Shown: positions 54,375 through 63,651 of the stretch, one piece after another | Numbering within the stretch: position 1 is the first letter of the stretch | How the letters are laid out: every line of letters begins with the position of its first letter | Assembly: GCA_004294445.1 (NCBI GenBank) | Contig: REAZ01000020.1 | Location: 62,001 to 126,000 of the forward strand | DNA length: 64,000 nt | Source of the DNA: Cytophagales bacterium | Lineage (GTDB): Bacteria > Bacteroidota > Bacteroidia > Cytophagales > Thermoflexibacteraceae | Direction of reading: 5' to 3' | Notes under the pieces: generated by a model | Told to the model about the DNA's origin: nothing | The model's database searches: none | What the model saw: the letters and a program-made list of their open reading frames with translations, nothing else | Program-made: the position numbers and the translations under genes

Positions 54375-54513
54375 CGATGTTTGGTTTTATAAATAGTTTT
54401 GAAGTTTTCCAATACAAGATTGGTAGTTATTTGCAAACAGTGTGCCTTTAAAAATAAATAAGGTAAATAACTTTTAATCAATAGTTTGCAAGAAATAATG
54501 GAAATCGGAGCCG

Positions 54514-54544
54514 CCGAAAACGGGCAACAAGCGTCCGTTTTCGG
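54514..54544. other. GC-rich inverted repeat
   Basis: CCGAAAACGG and CCGTTTTCGG form a perfect 10-bp stem with an 11-nt loop, unusually GC-rich for this genome. It lies in the 220-bp gap before the sigma-54 regulator gene. No T-run follows. It may be an operator or mRNA structure. Confidence 0.45.
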
Positions 54545-54594
54545 ACAGTTGGCTAAGTTATATTCTCTATCTTAGGGGAAATAAGTTAGGTATG

Positions 54595-55203
54595 CTAATC
54601 CATATAAACGTCAATATTTACTTGACTTAGCTTGTCTTTTACAAAAGCAAAAGTATAATCTGCCGTTCCCATCATATTACTTACTTTGATGAGGTTAGGC
54701 TGTATAGTAAGTAAATAACTATTCATTTCATCGTCACCATTAATTTCTATGAGTCCCTGCTGAAATTTATATCTTTCCAAGTCATTGAATTTTTGCCAAA
54801 ACTCTTCTCTTGACATCCCTACACTGATTTGATTGCGCAATGCTATGCTGTTATCAGTAATTTGTGCGGAAAAAACCATTTCATTTCCCTGTGATTTATA
54901 TACTTTTAGCTTAGTTGTCTGGTAGGAAAAATGAAAAATAGTATCCTTTATACGGCTGTTGTGCGTGTTTTTGATGACTTCCTTTAAAATGCGAAATTTT
55001 TTACCTAATTTATCGGAAAGAGTAGTCGTAGTTACTTCATAGCCAAAGGGATCGGCATCAAAATCTGCCAACGAGATTTGTGAAAGTTCTTGCTTGAGTG
55101 GGCTGGGTGCTGAAGGAGGTTTGCTACTTAGCTGCCGAGTACCCGAAAAAGCAAAGTCGTGTAATAATAATAATAATATAAAAATTAGAACAGGCTTTCT
55201 CAT
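54595..55203 (-). CDS. Secreted hypothetical protein
   Basis: A 202-residue protein with a signal peptide (ends DFAFSG). The mature part is mixed alpha/beta (ISVGMSREEFWQKFNDLERY). No family is recognised. It precedes the regulator gene on the same strand with a 220-bp gap, so separate transcription is likely. Confidence 0.7.
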   Translation of the reverse strand: MRKPVLIFILLLLLHDFAFSGTRQLSSKPPSAPSPLKQELSQISLADFDADPFGYEVTTTTLSDKLGKKFRILKEVIKNTHNSRIKDTIFHFSYQTTKLKVYKSQGNEMVFSAQITDNSIALRNQISVGMSREEFWQKFNDLERYKFQQGLIEINGDDEMNSYLLTIQPNLIKVSNMMGTADYTFAFVKDKLSQVNIDVYMD

Positions 55204-55272
55204 ATATACAAGGGGTTTTCCCCTTATTAACGATTTTTCTACAAAATTGATACATTTTTTTGAGAAAACTTA

Positions 55273-56280
55273 TTAAAAAATACTATTTATTGTGCTTAAC
55301 ATACATCTTGCAAATAGTCTTACTTGTAATGTAAGTGGTAAGTATTTTCTTAGGGAGGAGTTTAGCAATAGCAATAGAGTAAATGCTCCCAAAGAATGAT
55401 GTGCGGCAGCTATTCTGAACCAGTAGTAGGCAAGCAAGCTATTCATGTCTTTGAGCAAGAATATTTTTTTTTTTTCATTTGCATTTTTGAGTTTAAGCAG
55501 CCATTGATTTGCATCTGCGAGGAAAACTTTACTTATTTCAAATTCTAAATGTGCTATTTGTGCATGCAAGGCTATTTCTTTTTCTGTAGGCTTTATTCCA
55601 AATTTGTCAAGTCCATTGAGTAATATTCTCAATGTATTTTCTTTCATTTTTTTTTGTTTTAACTTACTAATTCCTTGACTATGAGATAAATATTTTACTA
55701 ATTTCTCTCTGATAATACCAAATTGGGTTTGGGTAGAGAGTCGCATCCATAGTTCGTAATCTTCGGCAGGTGGATATTCTTCATCAAATTGTAGCAAGGC
55801 TAAGGCTTTGGTAAGCATGACAGACGAAGTAGCAAAGCAATTATGAAAAAATAGGCGAGGAGCAATATGGGATTGCTCTATTTCCCAAACAAACTCGTCT
55901 ATTAGTTTGCCGTTCTCATCTATAATCTCTGTCCATGTGCCAACTACGCCTATTGCTGGATTTTTATCCAAAAAATCCACTTGTTTTTGCAAACGCTGTG
56001 GATATGCCCAGTCATCAGCGTCCAAAAATGCTATATACTCTCCGTTGGCGGCTGCGATGCCTAAGTTGCGACTTGCCGCCGCACCGCTATTTTGTGGGGT
56101 GTGCAATAGCTGAATTTTGCTGCTTTGAATAGCTTTGATTATTTGGACGGAGGCATCTGTAGAGCAATCATCAATCAAAATGAGTTCGAAATCCTGAAAA
56201 GTTTGGTTTAAGATGCTTTCTACAGCCGTTGTTATGTATTTTTCGGCATTATAGACAGGCATAATTACGCTTACTTTCAT
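55273..56280 (-). CDS. Family 2 glycosyltransferase
   Basis: A 335-residue enzyme. Residues 1-210 are a GT2 (GT-A) domain with VSVIMPVYNAEKYI, the ILIDDCSTD motif and the DXD-type FLDADDW, then PAEDYELWMRL. The C-terminal part is helical and hydrophobic near 280-310, suggesting membrane association. It probably adds a sugar to a surface polysaccharide or lipid. The stop lies 6 bp from the start of the kinase gene's end, in tandem on the minus strand. Confidence 0.9.
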   Translation of the reverse strand: MKVSVIMPVYNAEKYITTAVESILNQTFQDFELILIDDCSTDASVQIIKAIQSSKIQLLHTPQNSGAAASRNLGIAAANGEYIAFLDADDWAYPQRLQKQVDFLDKNPAIGVVGTWTEIIDENGKLIDEFVWEIEQSHIAPRLFFHNCFATSSVMLTKALALLQFDEEYPPAEDYELWMRLSTQTQFGIIREKLVKYLSHSQGISKLKQKKMKENTLRILLNGLDKFGIKPTEKEIALHAQIAHLEFEISKVFLADANQWLLKLKNANEKKKIFLLKDMNSLLAYYWFRIAAAHHSLGAFTLLLLLNSSLRKYLPLTLQVRLFARCMLSTINSIF

Positions 56281-56285
56281 TTTTT

Positions 56286-58307
56286 TTAACTTGCTATTTT
56301 TAGGCTAAAAATGAACGTGCTTCCTTTTCCTTCCTCGCTCTTTACCCAAATTTTACCCTCATTTTCTTCGATAAATTCTTTGCAAAGTAATAGCCCTAAG
56401 CCCGAACCTTTTTCCATTGCCGTACCTGTATTGCTCAAAACAATATTTGAATCAAATATTTTCTGCTGATTTTCGTAGCTGATGCCCACACCCGAATCTG
56501 TAACACTTATTTCTACCATGTCTGCATTATTTTTAGCTCCCATAATGACAGTACCGCCTTTTGGAGAAAATTTTATGGCATTGGTAAGAAGATTACGTAC
56601 TACTAAGCCTATCATATTTTGGTCGGCATAAGCTCTATTAAATGTTTGAGAAACAGTGTTTTGTAATACTATTCCTTTCTTATTAGCACTCCCCGATAGG
56701 AGTGCAATATTATCATTGAAGACTTGAGCAATATTAATAGGTACTGATTCTTTTCGGATGCCTTGCATTTGCGACCTTGCCCAATAGAGCAGATTGTCGA
56801 GGAGTCCTAAAGTCGCTCCTAAATCATCATTTAACTTTTCAGAGATGAGTTTGATTTCTTGTTGGTTTAATGAATCTGCATTAAGCAGGGTTACTACATT
56901 TCGTAAGGAATTGAGTGGGTTTCTAAGGTCTTGGGAGATAACCGCAAACATTCGGTCTTTGAGGGTATTTGCTTGCTTAAGTTCTTCCTTTTGAAGCCTA
57001 AGTTCTTTGTTAGCTTTTTGTTTTTGGAAGTAATGAAAAATCAAAAAAGATAGCCCTGCTAATAACACAACTGCTAAGGCAAAAGAAATATTTCTTTGTA
57101 ATATTTGCCTATTTAACTCGCTGTCTGATAGTTTATTGGCTTTTTCTAAAACCTCTATTTTTTTTTCATTTATTTGTGCTTCAGCTTTAAGCAACTCTGT
57201 TTGGCTTATATCACTAAAATACTTTTCATTTATTTCTGTGTATAATTTGAAGTAGTGCAACGATTTTTGATAATCTTTGTTGTTGGCATATATGTCTGAT
57301 AAATCTGCGTATATATCTATCAGATACATACGTGGGGCAGATTTTTCGTAAAAATTAAGCACTTGGAGATAAAAGTCTAATGCTTTTTTATATTCCTTTT
57401 TCTTATAATAAAGTTTGGCAAGATTTTGAAGAATAACGGCATTAAGTCGCGGATTATCCATCATTTTACTCATTTCTAATGCTTGTTCATAGTATTTATT
57501 AGCCTTGTCTATTTCATTAATTCGCAGGTTTATGCCGCCATAAGTATTATAAAGCAGGGCTAAGGTAAATATATCTTTGTTTTTCTCTGCGATGGCGATG
57601 CCTTCTTCCAAATTACTAATAGCTTTTGACCTCCGAGCAAGTTTTTCAAATACTTTCGCTACATTATTGAGTGCATAAGCAATCTTATGAGCATTGTCTT
57701 CACGACGGGCTATTACTAAAGCTTCTAAAAACTTTTGCAATGATTTGAGATACTCGCCATAATCAAAATAGATGTTTCCAACGTCAGTAGCGAGATAAAA
57801 TTTCCCAGCAATATTGTCTTTACTTGCCTGATAAGTGTCTAATATATGTTTTGAGCCAATTTGGACTTCTCCTAACTCCATATAAATTTTCCCTAAAGAA
57901 CGACTTGCTTTTAAGTCTATTTCCTTATCACCAACACTTTTAGCTATTGCACTTGCTCTCTCGAAATAATCAATACATTTTTGGTCGACACTGGTCTGAT
58001 AGTTCAGTCCTTTTGACCAATAATACAAACCAAGTGCTAATAAGGCATTTAATTCCCCCTTTTTGTGCTTAAGGGATTCGGAAAGCTGGAGAGTTTTTTC
58101 AGCATATTGGACATATTCCGTAGGGATATTTTGCAAATCGGTAGGGAGGTATCTGCTCTCTAACACATTGAGTAAGCCCTGATTAAGGGCATCGATATCT
58201 TGTATGCTTTTGGCATTTTGGAAAATTAGCCGTAAGCTATCACTATTGGCATAAGTGACTGATGATGTGAGAAAAAACAAAAAAACAAAAAAGTGAAACC
58301 TTCTCAT
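56286..58307 (-). CDS. TPR-domain sensor histidine kinase with substituted H-box
   Basis: A 673-residue protein. The start at 58307 gives a signal peptide; a longer frame would overlap the yidD gene. TPR repeats (about 70-390) are followed by a transmembrane helix (NISFALAVVLLAGLSFLIFH) and a coiled coil. The ATPase domain is intact (NLLTNAIKFSPKGG, VTDSGVGIS, GSGLGLLLCKEF). The H-box reads FAVISQDLRNPLNSL, where residue 459 is Gln instead of the phosphoacceptor His. It may therefore be a pseudokinase, phosphatase or ligand-sensing partner. Confidence 0.85.
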   Translation of the reverse strand: MRRFHFFVFLFFLTSSVTYANSDSLRLIFQNAKSIQDIDALNQGLLNVLESRYLPTDLQNIPTEYVQYAEKTLQLSESLKHKKGELNALLALGLYYWSKGLNYQTSVDQKCIDYFERASAIAKSVGDKEIDLKASRSLGKIYMELGEVQIGSKHILDTYQASKDNIAGKFYLATDVGNIYFDYGEYLKSLQKFLEALVIARREDNAHKIAYALNNVAKVFEKLARRSKAISNLEEGIAIAEKNKDIFTLALLYNTYGGINLRINEIDKANKYYEQALEMSKMMDNPRLNAVILQNLAKLYYKKKEYKKALDFYLQVLNFYEKSAPRMYLIDIYADLSDIYANNKDYQKSLHYFKLYTEINEKYFSDISQTELLKAEAQINEKKIEVLEKANKLSDSELNRQILQRNISFALAVVLLAGLSFLIFHYFQKQKANKELRLQKEELKQANTLKDRMFAVISQDLRNPLNSLRNVVTLLNADSLNQQEIKLISEKLNDDLGATLGLLDNLLYWARSQMQGIRKESVPINIAQVFNDNIALLSGSANKKGIVLQNTVSQTFNRAYADQNMIGLVVRNLLTNAIKFSPKGGTVIMGAKNNADMVEISVTDSGVGISYENQQKIFDSNIVLSNTGTAMEKGSGLGLLLCKEFIEENEGKIWVKSEEGKGSTFIFSLKIAS

Positions 58308-58369
58308 AATAACCAAGTAGTCGTGAAAGTTTTGTGGATATCTGTCCGAAAAAATGAAATAAAAACTCA

Positions 58370-58582
58370 TCAAGGAACGGGGTCATAGCCAGAACCTCCC
58401 CAAGGGTGACAACGACTCATTCGCTTAAGCCCCATGCGTAACCCCTTCAAACCGCCATACTTTCTAATTGCTTCTATGGTATATTGAGAGCAAGTAGGTG
58501 TAAATCTGCAAGTTGGAGGTTTTAACGGACTAATAAAAAGCTGATAACTACGTACCGCACCAATTAATATTTTTGATAACAT
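58370..58582 (-). CDS. yidD: Membrane protein insertion efficiency factor YidD
   Basis: A 70-residue protein with the family's [20 protein letters not shown] and [17 protein letters not shown], then GSGYDPVP at the end. It helps YidC insert inner membrane proteins. It is usually next to yidC or rnpA, but here stands before a kinase gene. Confidence 0.92.
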   Translation of the reverse strand: MLSKILIGAVRSYQLFISPLKPPTCRFTPTCSQYTIEAIRKYGGLKGLRMGLKRMSRCHPWGGSGYDPVP

Positions 58583-58706
58583 CTTTGTTGTAAAATGAAT
58601 ATACTCCCCAAAATTACAAAAAAAATAGTATTTTATTGGTTTTTTCTGTACTTAATTTAATATATATATTTATTTTCGCACTGTAAAAAATAAGACGATA
58701 AGTAGG

Positions 58707-59372
58707 TTACATAATGGCAAAAACGGGAAATTTCTTAATCGTCTTGTATTTACCTCCGAGTGTATCAAGTTTATTTTTCTCTTTGTCAATGATTTCATTG
58801 AGAATAAATACGTTGTCGTCATAGTCTTTTCTTAGGATAAATTCCAACTCATCTGCATCTCTAATCTGTCTAAAAAGATTTTGGCACGCACTGCATTGCT
58901 GGCTTTTTGGTGTTGATTCTAAGAGGCGAGCAATTTTTTCCACCATGCCTATCATGTTTTTGTCGTATTCATCTATGCGTTTAGGCTGATACATATTTTC
59001 TTGCGTAAGTTTTTTCTCTAAGGCAATCTTGTGCATCAGTCTGACGGAGTCAATAAGTATTTTATTGTGTTTTGGAAGTTTAGAAATTTCTTTGATGAGC
59101 ATGAGTACGTTAGCATTCCGCTCGTCATCACGCTTATTCCAAGCATACCATTGAATATCAATACTATCCAACAAAGCATCTACTTTTTTATCGAGAGACA
59201 GCCCTCTGAAGGGGTCGCTTCCATCTTCCATATCCGCCCCAGCCCAAGGGTCAGATTCAATATTTACGCTATCTTTCGAGGTGCTTTCTTGCTTGCTATC
59301 TTCTTTGCCACAAGAAATAAGCAAAAAAGCAAAGACAGACAAAACAAAAAAATATAAAAGAGGTGATTTCAT
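58707..59372 (-). CDS. Lipoprotein of unknown function
   Basis: A 221-residue protein with a lipoprotein signal (FAFLLISC, Cys21). The mature part is charged and helical, with the segment SQQCSACQNLFRQI. No family is recognised. It lies upstream of the divergent psd gene. Confidence 0.75.
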   Translation of the reverse strand: MKSPLLYFFVLSVFAFLLISCGKEDSKQESTSKDSVNIESDPWAGADMEDGSDPFRGLSLDKKVDALLDSIDIQWYAWNKRDDERNANVLMLIKEISKLPKHNKILIDSVRLMHKIALEKKLTQENMYQPKRIDEYDKNMIGMVEKIARLLESTPKSQQCSACQNLFRQIRDADELEFILRKDYDDNVFILNEIIDKEKNKLDTLGGKYKTIKKFPVFAIM

Positions 59373-59553
59373 GTAAGAATATGATTTTTAACAAAATTAC
59401 CAAAATCTAATTTAAACTCAAAATAATTAATTGAAGTTATTGGGGAAAAATTAAAAAAATGCAATGTAATTTATAAATTTGCCGAATAAAAATTGTATAG
59501 GGAAGTCTATGTTGCTTCCCTAAAATTTCATAATCTATTAATATTTCTATATA

Positions 59554-60213
59554 ATGACTATTCACAGAGAAGGCTACCCAACTTTAGCATTGGTTACTAC
59601 ATTACTTGGTATCATCAATTTTGCTATTTGGCAGCTATTGCCCGACAATAATATTGTTCAAAATATTGTACTGATTGTCAGTATTATATTGTTTTTTATT
59701 GTGCTTCAGTTTTTCAGAAACCCAACAGTAGTAGTGCCTACTAACCCAAATCATGTGCTTGCCCCCTGCGACGGCAAGGTAGTAGTTATAGAGGAAACTA
59801 TAGAGGAGGAATATTTCAAGACTCCGCGCCGCCAAGTTTCTATTTTTATGTCGCCCATCAATGTTCACGTAAATCGCAATCCGATTTCTGGGGTAGTAAG
59901 GTATTGCAAGTACCATGCAGGGAAGTATTTGGTGGCTTGGCATCCCAAATCAAGCACTGAAAACGAGCGTACTTCCATAGTAATTCAGCACGAAAAAGGG
60001 GCAGAGGTGCTAATGAGGCAAATTGCGGGTGCGTTGGCGAGGCGTATTTGCTGGTATGTAAACGAAAAACAAATTGTAAAGCAAGGCGAGGAATTTGGCT
60101 TTATCAAATTTGGTTCTCGTGTAGATTTGTATCTGCCATTAGATGCGAAAATCAGTGTAAAAATAGATGATATTACCAAGGCTGGAGTTACTGTAGTGGC
60201 AGAGTTGAGCTAA
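59554..60213 (+). CDS. psd: Phosphatidylserine decarboxylase, short form
   Basis: A 219-residue enzyme that converts phosphatidylserine to phosphatidylethanolamine. Two hydrophobic stretches (about 10-55) anchor it in the membrane. The self-cleavage and pyruvoyl site is KFGSRVDLYLP, with cleavage expected between G187 and S188. The short length is the type found in Bacteroidota. A 7-bp hairpin (AGGGAAG and CTTCCCT, 59499-59521) lies in the leader. Confidence 0.93.
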   Translation: MTIHREGYPTLALVTTLLGIINFAIWQLLPDNNIVQNIVLIVSIILFFIVLQFFRNPTVVVPTNPNHVLAPCDGKVVVIEETIEEEYFKTPRRQVSIFMSPINVHVNRNPISGVVRYCKYHAGKYLVAWHPKSSTENERTSIVIQHEKGAEVLMRQIAGALARRICWYVNEKQIVKQGEEFGFIKFGSRVDLYLPLDAKISVKIDDITKAGVTVVAELS

Positions 60214-60248
60214 TTTTGGTTCAAATATGCTCTGCCGTCCAAATAAAA

Positions 60249-60309
60249 CGACCACAAAAAATTTCTCAAAATGAGGTTTTTTAATACCTCTTGGAATATT
60301 TTGTGGTCG
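60249..60309. terminator. Bidirectional double hairpin
   Basis: An outer stem CGACCACAAAA and TTTTGTGGTCG encloses an inner GAGGT/ACCTC stem. It lies between the convergent psd and lipoprotein genes. Confidence 0.7.
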
Positions 60310-60333
60310 GGGTGATGCTGATGACTCCCTCCG

Positions 60334-60828
60334 CTACATTTTTCTAATGATTTCTCTCTTGCTCAGTACCACGCTCCAGATGCCTTTGTACTGATTTTTT
60401 ACGTAAAGTGGGCAGGAGTAAAGAAACTCTGTATCGCCCAATTTTTGCAGATTATCCCCAATAGGAAGTTTCTGCTGAATATTTGACTGGTAAGCATCCC
60501 AAATCTGACGCTCTTTATCGCTCATATCTGCACTTTTCTGGCAGTATAGCCTAAAGCGGATTAAAGTTTCGTTTTGGAATTGTACATTTTGGGCTTCGTT
60601 ACAGTCAAAGTTGTTGCTATCTATTTGGCTTAGTAAAACGCCTTCTATGCGCGCCATAATGCTTTTGGCTTCTTCGTAGGCTGCCGTCTGAATCTGCCCT
60701 ACTGTTAGGTGCTTGAGTTTCTTAGATTTCATTTCTTTTTTGAACTCCTCACTTTTTCGCTGATTGTCTATCTGCCCACAAGACAAGATGAGCAAAGAAG
60801 AAAATAATACAAAAATTATTTTTTTCAT
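60334..60828 (-). CDS. Lipoprotein of unknown function
   Basis: A 164-residue protein with a lipoprotein signal (SSLLILSC, Cys17). The mature part is charged and helical with two further cysteines (FDCNEAQ and RLYCQKS). No family is recognised. It follows the methyltransferase gene on the same strand after a 20-bp gap. Confidence 0.75.
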   Translation of the reverse strand: MKKIIFVLFSSLLILSCGQIDNQRKSEEFKKEMKSKKLKHLTVGQIQTAAYEEAKSIMARIEGVLLSQIDSNNFDCNEAQNVQFQNETLIRFRLYCQKSADMSDKERQIWDAYQSNIQQKLPIGDNLQKLGDTEFLYSCPLYVKNQYKGIWSVVLSKREIIRKM

Positions 60829-60847
60829 AGTTTTAGAGGTTACCCAA

Positions 60848-62542
60848 TTATTTACGTTCTATCATTCCGTTTATTTTCAGATGTACTACTTCTATGCTTT
60901 CCAAGCCTTCGCCATCTACTACTTTTACTGCTATTTTGTGTTCGCCTGCCTTAAACTGATAGGTCTGTTTGCCTATTTTATCCAATAAAATTTCGGGATT
61001 AAAATGAGTTCCATTATAGGCAAAATCCCAAGAATAAAAGCAAATGGTTGCCCCCGTCATCCCTGTTTCACTTTTGGCACTTGCCATAAATTCTATTTCT
61101 CGCAAGTCTTTTTTCAGTCCTTTGTCTATCATTTCGATTTCTAAGGTTGGTTTTTTGGCTATGGGAACAATTTCTTCAACAGTTACTAATTTTATAATGC
61201 AATTTTCTTCGTTTCGCAGCCTTGCAATTTCCTCAATAGCACCTTTTCCAAACGAAAAGGCAATAATAAAACCTATGGGTATGTTGGCTGCCTTATTTTT
61301 TTCAAAATTTGCCTTATCAAATCTTTCGCAAGCCGACTTAAAATTATCTATCACATTCCGCCCAACTCCATCACTTCGTTTTACTTGTATGGCTTGATTT
61401 TCTCGTGTTCTGCCATCAAGTCCTAAATCTCCTCGTTGTTTGGAGTTTGGAATACCGCCAAATTGCCCAACTATCCAATTTTCAAATTCAAAAGCATCTT
61501 TATAACGCAAAGTATCATAATCGTATTTGTGTAATTGCACCGAAAAAGGTTTTGAAAACAAGTCTTGTTGCTTATTGAGCCTAAATTCCGTAACTTTTAC
61601 TGCATTTACACTTTGGTCTATGCCTATCCATTTTCTATTGAGTTTGTCGGCAACTGCAATCGTAGTTCCACCACCCATAAAACAGTCTAAAACGATGTCG
61701 CCTTCATTGCTTGCCATCTTAATTATTCTTTCGAGCAAGGCTTCGGGTTTTTGGGTTGGGTAGCCTATTCTTTCAGAAGAACCACTCCCTAAGGCAGATA
61801 TATCTTCCCATAGAGTTTGTAATGCTACACCTTTACCTTCGTCAAGATATTGTTTCCTTTGTGGCACAGTACCTTTACGAGTTTGCACAACCATTCCTTT
61901 TTCTATCAAAATTTTCATTTTAGATTCGGAATAACGCCAATATTTGCTAACTCCCATCACTTCATAGAAAGGATTTCCTTTAGACTCTCCGCCTGGTCCA
62001 ATCATGCTAATAAGTCTATATCTACGCCCTGTATCTTTTTCTACATATTTGTAAAATTGTTTTAAATAAGTATCAGTATAGGGTTTATATAATTCCTCAA
62101 AAGTGTAAGTTCCATTTTTTGTATAGAAAAAAATAGTATCAACATTGACATCTAAATATTTCTTATTCTGACCAAAATTGCCCTTTACAGTGTCGGCTCT
62201 TTTCCAAATAATTTCATTCCTAAAATTATTGCCACCAAAAATCTTATCCAAAACAGAAACTCTTATATATGCGTTTGCGTGCCAATCACAATGCACAAAA
62301 ATACTTCCTGTTGGTTTTAAAATTCTATATAATTCTTGTACTCTTTCTTTGAGCCAGCCAATATAATGTTCTATGCCACCCGAAAACCTATCTTCAAAGC
62401 TGCGTACTTCGCCTTTATCTCCCCATATTACTTCGTAAGTACGGTTGGAGAAAAACGGCGGGTCAATATAAATTAAATCTATGGTTTCAGTATCTAATTT
62501 TTTGAGGACTTCGAGGCAATCGCCGAGAATAAGTTTATTCAT
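60848..62542 (-). CDS. DNA methyltransferase fused to a nuclease-like and a PKD-like domain
   Basis: A 564-residue protein. Residues 1-315 are an N4/N6 DNA methyltransferase with DPPF (27-30), TQKP (263-266) and the SAM site FMGGGTT (288-294). Residues 350-460 resemble a PD-(D/E)XK nuclease of Mrr type (GDLGLDG with D376, then QVKRS with Q386 and K388). Residues 495-560 look like a PKD/Ig-like beta domain (FYSWDFAYNG, then GEHKIAVKVVDGEGL), odd for a DNA enzyme. It could be a self-contained restriction-modification protein. Its 5' end is nearly identical to that of the next methyltransferase-like gene. Confidence 0.88.
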   Translation of the reverse strand: MNKLILGDCLEVLKKLDTETIDLIYIDPPFFSNRTYEVIWGDKGEVRSFEDRFSGGIEHYIGWLKERVQELYRILKPTGSIFVHCDWHANAYIRVSVLDKIFGGNNFRNEIIWKRADTVKGNFGQNKKYLDVNVDTIFFYTKNGTYTFEELYKPYTDTYLKQFYKYVEKDTGRRYRLISMIGPGGESKGNPFYEVMGVSKYWRYSESKMKILIEKGMVVQTRKGTVPQRKQYLDEGKGVALQTLWEDISALGSGSSERIGYPTQKPEALLERIIKMASNEGDIVLDCFMGGGTTIAVADKLNRKWIGIDQSVNAVKVTEFRLNKQQDLFSKPFSVQLHKYDYDTLRYKDAFEFENWIVGQFGGIPNSKQRGDLGLDGRTRENQAIQVKRSDGVGRNVIDNFKSACERFDKANFEKNKAANIPIGFIIAFSFGKGAIEEIARLRNEENCIIKLVTVEEIVPIAKKPTLEIEMIDKGLKKDLREIEFMASAKSETGMTGATICFYSWDFAYNGTHFNPEILLDKIGKQTYQFKAGEHKIAVKVVDGEGLESIEVVHLKINGMIERK

Positions 62543-62614
62543 AATTTTTAAGCTAAAACTTATAAAGTGTTTAAAATTTTTTAGGGTTTATGGCGTAAAT
62601 ATAGTGAGGAAATT

Positions 62615-62648
62615 AAAAAGATTACATTGTGGGGAATGTAATCTTTTT
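62615..62648 (-). terminator. Rho-independent terminator
   Basis: AAAAAGATTACATT and AATGTAATCTTTTT form a 14-bp stem with a 6-nt loop. It lies after the methyltransferase-MNT gene and separates it from the next one. Confidence 0.85.
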
Positions 62649-62702
62649 TGAAAAAGGAATTTATTAGTCTTAGCCTATATTTTCTATGATTTTATCAAAC
62701 AA

Positions 62703-63644
62703 CTAAAAAGCAAACAAAATATTTTCGGGATACTGATTTTTTAGCTTTTTTCTTATTGTTTCTATTTTGGGAATGTCTATGCGTGTGTTAAAAAGCTGTG
62801 TCAGATACAGTTCCGCTTTCTCATAAATGGCTGTTGTTTCGTTGTCAAATTCTACCCAAAAATCAATATCACTATCATAGCGTTGGGTATTGGCAGCAAA
62901 AGAGCCAAATAAACCTATTTTGTGGATATGTAATTGGTGTATCAAAAAATCTCTTTTTTCTATTAATTTATTTATAATCAATGATTTATCTAATAGTTGT
63001 AAATGGTCTGTAAACTCTGCAATAATTTTTTTCTGTTCTAACACACTTTTACAGTTTTCAAAAGCTTGTTTGTGCAAGGCGATGACCGTACAAGGCAATT
63101 TGTTTCTGTTGGCTATCAATAAAGGTGAGGGATTAGCACTCATAGCAAGCACATTATTTACTTTTTTTGCATTGAGTTTGATAATTTTTTGGAGGGCTTC
63201 TTTTTCGGGTTCTTGGGTTTTTGCTTGCAAGTTTTTCCTATAGCCTCTTTTTTGTGGCAGATTAGAAAACCAAATATATTCTTGACGTTTTATTTTCTCT
63301 TTTTTTTTCCAATTCCATTGTAAATGTCCGTAGGAATATTTAAAAAAATCTCTAATTAAAGAATCTACAAACAGGATAAAATCATTTTCTACACGAAACA
63401 CCACAATGCCTTTTACAGCCAAAACTCGTTTCATTTCGGGCAGTAACTTATATAGCCACTTTTTCATTTTCTCTACTTCGCTTACAAATCTGCCAGAAAT
63501 TCCCAAGAACTCTCCGTTATTCCCCCAACTTACCTCATAGTCTTTTTTTGACAAAAAAGGCGGGTCTATGTAAATCAAATCTATGCTTTCGGAGTCTATT
63601 TTTTTGAGGACTTCGAGGCAGTCGCCGAGAATGAGTTTGTTCAT
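62703..63644 (-). CDS. Degenerate methyltransferase fused to MNT nucleotidyltransferase
   Basis: A 313-residue protein. Residues 1-205 follow the methyltransferase layout of the neighbour, with DPPF (27-30) retained, but the SAM site is replaced by VLAMSANPSPLLIA (165-178) and lacks FxGxG. Residues 240-313 are an MNT-type nucleotidyltransferase with GSFAANTQRYDSDID (247-261) and a third acidic residue near 290. MNT domains are the antitoxin part of HEPN-MNT systems, where they modify the toxin. The start at 63644 matches the neighbour's N-terminus. The fusion is unusual and the role is unknown. Confidence 0.8.
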   Translation of the reverse strand: MNKLILGDCLEVLKKIDSESIDLIYIDPPFLSKKDYEVSWGNNGEFLGISGRFVSEVEKMKKWLYKLLPEMKRVLAVKGIVVFRVENDFILFVDSLIRDFFKYSYGHLQWNWKKKEKIKRQEYIWFSNLPQKRGYRKNLQAKTQEPEKEALQKIIKLNAKKVNNVLAMSANPSPLLIANRNKLPCTVIALHKQAFENCKSVLEQKKIIAEFTDHLQLLDKSLIINKLIEKRDFLIHQLHIHKIGLFGSFAANTQRYDSDIDFWVEFDNETTAIYEKAELYLTQLFNTRIDIPKIETIRKKLKNQYPENILFAF

Positions 63645-63651
63645 GTGGGTT

